From the NCBI GenBank assembly GCA_030267565.1, contig BRXU01000040.1, positions 620,001-684,000 on the forward strand: a stretch of DNA of 64,000 bases, written 5' to 3'. Source of the DNA: Pleodorina starrii (taxonomy: Eukaryota > Chlorophyta > Chlorophyceae > Chlamydomonadales > Volvocaceae). The translations under genes and the position numbers were made by a program. This document shows positions 56,301 through 64,000 of the stretch, in pieces; positions within the stretch are counted from its first letter, which is position 1; each line of letters starts with the position of its first letter. A model generated the notes under the pieces. That model worked only from the letters and a program-made list of their open reading frames with translations, did not search any database and was not told the DNA's origin.

Positions 56301-59177
56301 GCGTGATTTAACGGGCGCAGAGGGCGACCTGCATACCTTTCATTGAGCGCCTCCCTACGAGACGGTCCGTTCGAGACGGTCCCCAGCCGGGGGCCTCTCC
56401 CTCCCCCCCCTTCCTCCCTGTCTTCCTTCCCGCCTCCCTGCCAACCTACCTCCAGTCCCCCCTCCTCACCTCCCCCTACCCCCCCTCCATGTGTCCCCGA
56501 CCTCACCCTACCCCCCGCCTACCTCCCCCCCCCTCCCTCACCTCACCTTGAGACAGTTGGCCGCCTGTGTGCGCACCTCCCGCACCGGCTCCGCCAGCAT
56601 GGACAGCAACCCGTCCATCAGCGCCGGAAGGTGGCGCAGCATCTGCACGGGGAGCAAGCGAGTGGAGTGCGGGGGAGTGCGTACGTGCGTGCGTAAGTGC
56701 GTTAGTGCATGAGCACGTGAAAAAATGCGCGCGTGCGTGCGAGTGCCATGCACACGGGCTTGGAAAGAGCCAAACGAGCGGCAAAAAATGTGCGGCCGCC
56801 ACCATACTTCGGTGACTTTCCAATTCTGAGCTGGCGCAGGAAGAGAGAAATAAGAGACAGAAACGAGCGGCAACGAGCGGCTTTGCTGCCGAAGTCCTAA
56901 AGCGTCGCGCTTGCGCGGCGAGAGCCGCGGGCACGGCCCAGTCGCGCCGCCGTCCAGTCGTGGCCGCCTCGCCCTCTATCCGCACTTTGCGCGCGTGTCT
57001 GTCGCCGCACCTGCACGTGCGGCAGGCTGTCCAGCACCACCACCCAGGACAGCAGGAACTGGCGCTTGTGGGGGTTGGTGACCCGCAGGTAGTCGCGCAG
57101 CTTGGGGATGAAGGCCGCCACGTCGAAGCGCGTGCAGTCGGCGGCAATGTCCTTGATGAGCGCGTCCAGGAACTGCACCGCGTTCTGGACGTTGGGCTCG
57201 CTGTCGGCACACAGCCTGTTGGTGGGCGGCGGGTGCGGGATTGTGTGTGTGTGCAGGCGGTGCGTGCGTGGGGACCGCGCGGCGGGGCGGCGGGGAGAGG
57301 GGTGATCCACGAGGGTATAGGCCGGAGGCTGTAAACGGTAACGCAGCAGAAAAAACCATTTAGAGGCGGGTGCGCGCAGGGGGGACCGATCCGTGGGTTG
57401 TGTCTGGGGAGCAGGCCCTCCCAATCGGCCTTGGGAGGGCCCTCCTGTGGCGACCGTAGCCATGCAGGGCAGGCCGCGGCGCAGGTCGCCCGAGGCGACG
57501 GCGCCGCCCGGGCCCGGGAGGCGACGACCCACATCGGTTGCTCCCCAGGCCCCGGCGCTGTCGCTTCGTGTCGCCTTGGGCCCCGCTCCTCTCCCTTGCC
57601 GAGCTGAGCACGGCCATGTCATGACCTCCACAGCCCGGCTCTCGCTGCCGACCTGTTCACAGCACGCCCCGGGACACGAGCTGCCGGGCCCGCTCCGGCG
57701 CTCCGCAGCGGCCGCCCTGTGGCACCGTTCCCTGCAGGCGGCCCCCCTCCCCGCCCTCCGCCGCCACAGCGGCCCCACCTGCACGCAATGCCCGCTTGCC
57801 CTATGGAGAGTACTGCGTACAGGTGGGGCTGTGGCGGGGATTCCCCTCGCTCTCGCTCTCGCTGGGAGGTCATCATCCCTTCAGTCCCCACAGCCCCACC
57901 TGAACATCGCGTCAAAGACCTCATTGAAGAACAGGATGAAGGTGCTGCGAGCCACCTGCGGATGGTGGCGGATGGTGGGACGTAACAAAGAAGTTACCGC
58001 AGAGCGGAGGGACGGCGGCGGCGGCGTCAGCGAGCGGACGCGGAGCCCGGTGGGGCGGCACGGGCCGGCACAGGGCAACCCGTGTGCCGCAACGCAGTGC
58101 GGTTTGGTGACCCATTGCTGCCGCCGCCGACGACCACACGCATGACGGCGATGGGATGGGGCACCGCACAACCCTGGCACATGGAGCGGTGGCGAGCCGC
58201 CCCGCCACAAGACGGACGTGACGCCTGCCTTGCCTCCGCGCACTCGCCTTGGCAATGTTGTACAGCGCCTCGCAGGCGTAGTACCTCACGCGCGCGTCCT
58301 GGTCGGTGAAGGAGGCCAGGACGGGCGGCACGATCTGGCGCAGGTGCACCTCGGTGGGGTCGCCCAGGCCCACAGCGGAGGCGGCCAGGCACAGCAGCGC
58401 GCCCTGGGGGGGGGGGAGGGGAGTAGAGAGTGGAATGGGAGGGGTTGGGGGAAGTAATGCAGTCAGAGAGGGAGGAGGGTTTGGAGGCATGTGGAGGCCA
58501 AGGCCGTGGGAGCAAGGAAAGGTGATGGGGCCTTGGTTGGGTTTCGGAGGCTTACTCAAGCGGAGGGGATTTCGGGGCCCGGGCGGACTGGGAGATGGGG
58601 CCGAGGGCCCTGGGCAGCCCCGTCTCAGCTCGCGTTGCGTGTGGTGGGTGGGGCCAAACCCACTTCGGCGCACCCAGTGCGCAGCCGGTCCCAGATTGGC
58701 AGGCTGTCGTTGAAGTTGGGGAACGGTACGGGTGGACGTGCTTGCGGGCGCATGCTGGCAGCACAACGGTGTGCTAGGCGGAGCGCTGCTGCCCTGGTTC
58801 CCGCCAGCCCTCGGAAAACCCGACAAAGGATGCCGCAAACTCAGGTGGCACAGAGTTCCGCCAAGCGCCCCCCTCGTTGCAAGAACAATGGGCCGAACCT
58901 AGAAGGACTCAGACACGCGCAGGCTTGCAAGCCTGAGCGCAACCCTGGGGGGGGGGGGGGGACAGACACGCACCTTCCGGTGGTTGGCCTGGCTTGAAAA
59001 AGCATACTCGCCAATGAGTTTGTCGATGATGAGACGAATGCGGTGTTGGTCATTCTGTGCTGCCAGGCGCTTAATAAGTTGCTCAACTTCCAATGCCGCG
59101 AGCTTTCGCTTTTCATAAAGCTTGTCCCCTATCTGCCTAAGCACAACAGTCGGCAACAACTCGTCTGATGCCACCAT
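50303..59177 (-). CDS. VAC14: VAC14, scaffold of the PIKfyve/Fab1 PI(3,5)P2 complex
   Basis: HEAT-repeat scaffold that holds the lipid kinase Fab1/PIKfyve and the phosphatase Fig4 on endolysosomal membranes. Fourteen exons, all in phase: 59177-58974, 58403-58248, 57955-57900, 57215-57011, 56642-56547, 56029-55641, 54992-54929, 54401-54289, 53667-53490, 53098-53066, 52622-52526, 52033-51930, 51494-51333, 51097-50303; 883 residues, close to the usual 780-880. Diagnostic segments: [19 protein letters not shown] near the N-terminus, [48 protein letters not shown], then [10 protein letters not shown] and [18 protein letters not shown] in the conserved C-terminal domain. The last exon holds a Gly/Ala-rich insertion and the helix [15 protein letters not shown]. 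Intron 2 has a GC donor at 58247, and exon 10 is only 33 nt. It stands alone, with unrelated neighbours. Confidence 0.95.
55022..55153. repeat. (GGGGT)n pentanucleotide array, about 26 copies
   Basis: About 130 bp of uninterrupted GGGGT units, followed by degenerate GGTGCGGT/GGGTTCGG units to about 55255. It lies in the VAC14 intron between exons 56029-55641 and 54992-54929. Purine runs are on the plus strand, so the transcript carries the C-rich strand. Confidence 0.95.
56041..56078. repeat. 9-bp minisatellite
   Basis: Four copies of GGGAAGGAC lie just beyond the exon 6 acceptor of VAC14 and provide its pyrimidine-rich tract on the minus strand. Confidence 0.85.
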
Positions 59178-60611
59178 TTTCCCTTGAGGGGGTTGCAGGT
59201 AACCCTAGGAAGGATACGATCAATGGCTATAGTTGTGCATGACAACTCCAGCCAATTCTAAAGGTGAAAACTGGCAGCTATTCGTGAGAATTGCCCGATG
59301 TTCATTGTAAAACTGCCTAGTCGTGCTGCCAACCAGCCACGATGGGTGTTACACGGAACCAAAGTTCGGGTCACAGACCCTACAGCTGTTCACCCGCGTA
59401 GCAGCTCCGTGTACTCCGGGTTTCAATCTAGCATTTGCCGGCAGGAGCTAGAACACCGTACAATAGTGTAAGGCCGTACTGTATCGTACGGCAGGACGTT
59501 GGCCATCCATGTTAGCCATTTCACACGGGGTCTGAAGGGGTACCACCCTTTACGTATTATACTGTTAGGATTGCGCAGCCTGGATGGGTCCCGCCCCACC
59601 CTCAGAGTTGCTGAGGTCTGTTGTTGTGGTTGTTACAGAGGGCTCCAACCCTCTCCAACGGGCCAGCTGGCCGCGCACTGCAACAGATACGGCCAGGGCA
59701 GTGTTACAAATTTGCGCCTCACGGCCTCCACGGGGAAGGGGCGTACCGCTGGAGGTGCTCTGCTAGGATTGGCTGCCGCTCGTGGCCGCGTGCCGCCGCT
59801 GCGGTTGTTGCTGCACTGGAAGGCTGGTGCGAGGGCGTGGAGGGACGGGTTGTGTTACAGCTGCCTCTGGTATTTTTTGGTGCTGACCCCGTGGAGTAAG
59901 GTGCCGCAGCCGCTCCCGCTGCCGCAGTGCCGCTGCTGCCCCCACCGGCGGTGACTGTACGGCAGCCGCTGATTGTGTGGTACGGCACGTGGCGGTTCGG
60001 CAACAACGGCGGCTGCGTTGATGCTGTGCAGCGCGTGGGCGGCAAGGAAGGCAGGAGGCGTGCATTGGTGGAATTGGAGAAAGAATGGCAGCTGTAGCTC
60101 AAACTGGGACACGGATCTTAGGTTCGAAGCACTTCACAGACGGTGCAACGATCTCCAGCCTCCGCCGGCCTCCGCCCGCCGGTGCACACCCACTGTGCTT
60201 GTCGGCGGGAACAATGCGTCCGGAACCTCAAATCGGGACTACAACGAGGATTTGTCAAAGCGAGCATTCGGTATGTCCTACTCACGGTTATCCCTTCGGC
60301 AAGGGGACAGCCCCGCCGTGGATGGGTGAGGTGCGCTGGGGGCGTGAGCGCATGACCCATGGGTCGTTTGTGATCACGCATTGTCATCACGGCCTGACCG
60401 GCCCGGACGTCTCCAGCAGGTTTGTGCTGATGTGGCGCTGATTTTTCGCACGGCATGTGCTGAGGAGGCCCATCTTGTTCATCAAGGACAGCAGTTGCGC
60501 GCGGTGCAGTTACAACCAAGATTCCGTTCTAAAGCTCAATCACAGAAGCCGGCGTCGCGAACCTTGGACACGGACCAACGTCGTCGGACCTCCCGTTTGC
60601 ACTTGTTTATA
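59178..60611. other. VAC14 upstream region and intergenic DNA
   Basis: The first few hundred bases, relatively AT-rich, should contain the VAC14 5' UTR and promoter. I recognise no gene in the rest. Short GTAC/CCGTAC-rich palindromes occur near 59455-59492. Confidence 0.4.
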
Positions 60612-60701
60612 AGCACGGTTAGCACGGTTAGCACCTGTAGCACCTATAGCACCTATAACACCTATAGCACCTATAGCACCTATAGCACGGTTAGCACCTA
60701 T
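60612..60701. repeat. 9-bp tandem repeat, ten units
   Basis: Ten consecutive 9-bp units of the form AGCACCTAT or AGCACGGTT run directly into the left arm of the inverted repeat at 60698. Confidence 0.9.
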
Positions 60702-60919
60702 AGCTATTGATGAGGTGAAGCGGAAAATAGCGTCGCCGCAGACCTAGACATTTTAGCAGCAGCTGGTCGCAAATGCGGCGGAAGGCCGGGCCATCGAGCA
60801 GCGCCGCTGCCCACGTTCGGCCCAGATGTCGCCTTCCGCCGCATTTGCGACCAGCTGCTGCTAAATGTCTAAGTCTGCGGCGATGCTATTTTCCGGTTCA
60901 TCTCATCAATAGCTATAGG
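60698..60919. repeat. Inverted repeat 1 (about 88-bp arms)
   Basis: Arms 60698-60785 and 60831-60919 are near-perfect reverse complements (CCTATAGCTATTGATGAG at the left end, CTCATCAATAGCTATAGG at the right end, two to four mismatches or small gaps), with a loop of about 45 nt. The right arm contains the frame FRRICDQLLLN, which recurs as RICDQLPTLQ at 60927 in the following open frame. Confidence 0.9.
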
Positions 60920-60920
60920 T

Positions 60921-61562
60921 TTGCACCGCATTTGCGACCAGCTGCCGACCTTGCAGGCGCTCAGCTGCCGGCTGTGCGAGGTCGCCCAAGTCGCGGTTCG
61001 CTGTGAGTGGGAACAGCATCCGCGAAATGGCAGCAGCAGCAGGCTCTCCGAAAGCTGCCTGCCGATGATCAGGCTCACCGGACAGGTCGCGGCTGGGCTT
61101 TCACTTCAGAGCCTCCAGTTCGCCTGCACACAGGATTGGCGGCTTGTCGACGACTCCGCGCACGCTTTCCAGGACAGCGGCATCCTGGAGCACGTGGTGC
61201 GGCTGCTGCTGCTGCTGCTGCTGCCACTGAGCCTGTGGCAAGACCTGGGGCCGATCTGGGTCGCCGCGATATCTGAGCTCTTGACGGTGTCACAGGCAGC
61301 TTTCAGCCGTCTGCACCATATCTACGAAACCACAGCCGGAGGAGCCGCTGCTGCGCTTTCCGGAGCTGCTTCACCCGGTGCTGGGGGGCAGGTGCGTGCA
61401 GACGACCGCTCTGCTGTACGGCATACGGTAGCGACGATGCGCGCCGTCGACGGCGGCACCACGTACGGCTTTCCGTCGGAGCTCCGACCACCGCATCCCT
61501 GTCCAGGCGGTGGACAGCAGCCTGGACGGCAGCCGAGGCCGCCGGAGAGTGCTGGTGGCTGA
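60921..61562 (+). pseudogene. Fragment of a volvocine repetitive gene family
   Basis: An open frame of 213 codons starts RICDQLPTLQALSCRLCEVAQ and includes a leucine-rich helical part (LEHVVRLLLLLLLPLSLWQ) and an Ala/Gly-rich end. It has the look of large, multi-exon volvocine proteins of unknown function. I cannot place the other exons with certainty: pieces in the foldbacks downstream (FLAAAALHEGVLPFLERLM, LAYGKQDE...VGKLFRRLE, LLLGDMAVAQLLG) probably belong to the same family. Whether this copy is expressed is unknown, so the pseudogene label is provisional. Confidence 0.4.
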
Positions 61563-61972
61563 CCTGCAGCCTGGGGCGGCATGGACTGGGCCTTATGGCC
61601 GTGGAAGATCTGCGGTGCTATAATACGACACTCGCTCAAACGCTTCGGGCAGCGGCGGATCAGTGTGTGGCGCCGCCATGGCGTCACCCGGACTCCGATG
61701 AGTGAGTGTGTGTGTGTGTGTGAGTGGGTTCGTCGGATGTGCTGGTGAGAGGGCTTGATCCTTGATGGGCATTGCCGGTCAATGGCACATCGTGGTGCAT
61801 CATGGGGACATCCCAGTGTGGCCTCGGGCCTGTGGGGCCACACGCCACGACTGTCTTTTGCACTTCATGCTTCAATCGAGCCAGGACAATCCATGCCGCT
61901 TACAGTCAACTGCACTACGTGTTATTGTTGGGTGAGTGGCGGAGTGAGGTTTCCGGGCCAATGCAACGTTTT

Positions 61973-62257
61973 GCGGCGCTGAAGGTGGCGGCAGCGGCGG
62001 CGGCACTGACGGTGGCGGCGGCGGCGGTGGGTCCCCTGGAGTTGGCCCTGGCGGGTTCCCGTCTGTGGCGGCCCACACCCCATCGTGAGGGGGTCCAGGT
62101 CACCAGTGCACCAGGTCTTTACCTGACGGCCATACCAGACCCCCTCACGATGGTGTGCGGGCGGCCACAGACGGGAACCCGCCAGGGCCAACTCGAGGGG
62201 ATCTGCCGCCACCGCCGCCACCGTCAGTGCCGCCGCCGCCGCCACCTTCAGCGCCGC
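61973..62257. repeat. Inverted repeat 2 (about 120-bp arms)
   Basis: Left arm 61973-62095 and right arm 62138-62257 are reverse complements with a few mismatches, loop about 42 nt. Both arms encode LKVAAAA-LTVAA...PLELALAGSRLW, one on each strand. Confidence 0.85.
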
Positions 62258-63224
62258 CACTGAGCTTGCCGCCGCCGGGCCGCTTCCTGGCGGCTGCTGC
62301 ACTGCATGAGGGTGTGCTGCCCTTCCTGGAGCGATTGATGCGGCGAGCCGGAGAGCAGTCCGCCAGCCCCGAGTCGACAGTCCTGGGCGGCGTGACGAGG
62401 GGCGCCGTCGGGGATTTTTTCCCATGGCGCTGGCGTACGGCAAGCAAGACGAGGTGGCGGCGCTGGTCGCGACGGTGGGGAAGCTGTTTCGTCGGCTGGA
62501 GATGGAGAGTGTGAGTGGTGGGATTGGGATGGGTGCCGTGGTACCACCACCACCGCCACCGCCCCGGCTCGACCACAGCCTGGCCTGCGCATTCATCCTC
62601 ACCAGCAGCACCGCTCGCCATGCCGGCATGCTTGTGACTGGCTTCTGCGACGACGACAGCATTGAAAGTGGTGGCAGCGGCGGGACTGGCGGCAGCGGTG
62701 GAGGTGGCGGCGTCACAAGGCCCGCATTGTTGCTGCCACCGCCGCCGCCACCTCCACCGCTGCCGCCAGTCCCGCCGCTGCCACCGCTTTCACTGCTGTC
62801 ATCGTCGTCGCAGAAGCCAGTCGCAAGCATGCCGGCATGGCGAGCGGTGCTGCTGGCGAGAATGAGTGCGAAGGCCAGGCTGTGGTCGAGCCGGGGCGGC
62901 GGCAGCAGCGGCTGCGGTGGTACCGTGGCACCCATCCCAATCCCACCACTCACACTCTCCATCTCCAGCCGACGAAACAGCTTCCCCACCGTCGCGACCA
63001 GCGCCGCCGCCTCGTCTTGCTTGCCGTACGCCAGCGCCACGGGAAAAAACTCCCCGACGGCGCCCCTCGTCGCCACGCCACCCAGGACTGTGGCCTCGGG
63101 GCTGGCGGACTGCTCTCCGGCTCGGCACATCAATCGCTCCAGGAAGGGCAGCACACCCTCATGCAGTGCAGCAGCCGCCAGGAAGCGGCCCGGCGGCGGC
63201 AAGCTCAGCGGCGGCGCTGAAGGT
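62242..63224. repeat. Inverted repeat 3 (about 475-bp arms)
   Basis: Left arm about 62242-62714 and right arm about 62741-63224 are imperfect reverse complements around a 26-nt centre. The right arm, read on the minus strand, keeps an open frame (FLAAAALHEGVLPFLERLM, VALAYGKQDEAAALVATVGK). The left arm, read on the plus strand, has a small deletion and a one-base frameshift near 62415-62425. Its left end overlaps the right arm of inverted repeat 2. Confidence 0.85.
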
Positions 63225-63455
63225 GGACTGGCTGCTCCTCGTGGCCGCATGCTGCTGCCACTGCTGCCACTGCTCCCGGGGCGACGGTGGTGGCGCCGAG
63301 TGGGGGACCCCGCCCGAGGCGGATGGCCTGTCGGCGACCGTGGCTGCGGACGGGGCCATGCCGGCGGCGGCGGCGGCGGCAGCCTCAGCACCCCAGGTCA
63401 GCCTCAACGCCGCCGAAGCCACCACCAACCCAGAGGTCGCTGCTGCTCACGGCAG

Positions 63456-64000
63456 CGGCAGCAGCAGCGCCCACGAGTGGTGCCAGCTGTTGCTGGGTGA
63501 CATGGCTGTCGCACAGCTGCTCGGCGTGTTGCTCCATCTGGTGCCTGCGATCAAGTCGGGTGTGTTCGGAGGGGACTCATCGGCCCAAGTGCCGGATCGC
63601 CTTGGCCTGCTGCACGGTGGTGGTTCCGGAGCTGGTGTGCCTGGGGACCTTCGAGCGGCGGCGGACGGATAGGGCGGCGGGCACAGCAGCGGCGGCCAAG
63701 GCGGAAGCTGAGCCGCAGCGAGGCACGGCAGCGCCATGCCACCACCACCGCTGCGCCCGCCGCCCTATCCGTCCGCTGCCGCTCGAAGGTCCCCAGGCAC
63801 ACCAGCTCCGGAACCACCGCCGCCACGCACCACACAGCAGGCCGACGTGATCCGGCACAGCGCTTGGGCCGATGAGTCCCCTCCGAACACGCCCTTCGAA
63901 CTTGATTGCAGGCACCAGATATAGCAACGCGCCGAGCAGCTGTACAACAGCCACGTCACCCAGCAACAGCTGGCGCCACTCGCGGGTGCTGCTGCTACCG
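63456..64000. repeat. Inverted repeat 4 (about 240-bp arms, runs to window end)
   Basis: Left arm about 63456-63695 and right arm about 63737-64000 are imperfect reverse complements. Each encodes a version of LLLGD-AV-QLLG-LL-LVPAIK and a tail GAGVPGDLRAAADG-stop. The right arm is cut by the window edge. Confidence 0.85.

Noticed and set aside
60381..60710. Frame encoding a Ser-Thr-Tyr repeat
   Set aside because: It is simply the translation of the 9-bp tandem repeat and ends within it.
61922..63391. 489-codon minus-strand frame at the right end
   Set aside because: It reads through both arms and the centres of the inverted repeats, so only its right-arm part can be genuine coding sequence.

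Overview
The window looks like nuclear DNA of a volvocine green alga (Chlamydomonas/Volvox/Gonium type). The DNA is GC-rich, and Ala/Gly/Pro/Gln homopolymer stretches sit inside otherwise conserved proteins. Genes are split by many 100-1500 bp GT-AG introns full of G-, C-, CA- and GT-rich simple repeats. TGTAA polyadenylation motifs lie downstream of several stops, and proteins match plant or algal families. All gene models were built by hand from splice-site phase and family knowledge; no search was run.

Layout. (1) 1-4229, + strand: 3' part of a 3-hydroxyisobutyrate dehydrogenase-like gene, with Arg at the usual catalytic Lys position. (2) 6675-15248, - strand: large class A FAD-dependent aromatic monooxygenase in at least 11 exons, with a MITE-like element in one intron. 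(3) 16141-22311, + strand: plastid stearoyl/acyl-ACP desaturase in nine exons with all six di-iron ligands. Genes 1 and 2 are convergent; genes 2 and 3 are divergent across about 0.9 kb. (4) 27164-29023, - strand: intronless protein with an NHL-like propeller and a C-terminal BTB/POZ domain. (5) 30506-32857, - strand: four-exon coiled-coil protein with a GCR1-like region and a C-terminal HMG-box-like exon. (6) 34467-49741: four tandem copies of an F-box-like/ankyrin-repeat gene on the - strand, containing a 12.1 kb stretch of perfect-looking 4,016-bp periodicity. (7) 50303-59177, - strand: complete VAC14, scaffold of the PIKfyve/Fab1 lipid kinase complex, in 14 exons. (8) 60.6-64.0 kb: a chain of inverted repeats carrying pieces of a repetitive gene family.

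The genes do not form a pathway. Genes 1, 2, 3 and 7 are single housekeeping or metabolic genes: valine catabolism, aromatic hydroxylation, fatty acid desaturation and endolysosomal phosphoinositide control. Genes 4-6 and the right end are fast-evolving, lineage-specific families.

The most interesting structure is the ankyrin array. The two outer copies (A at left, B at right) are diverged paralogs. The two middle copies are B-left/A-right hybrids whose junction falls in the same 51-bp window. Each hybrid therefore carries both nonsense mutations that the outer copies carry singly. This is what unequal crossing-over between A and B would produce. The second notable structure is the foldback chain at the right end, a possible source of long hairpin RNA.
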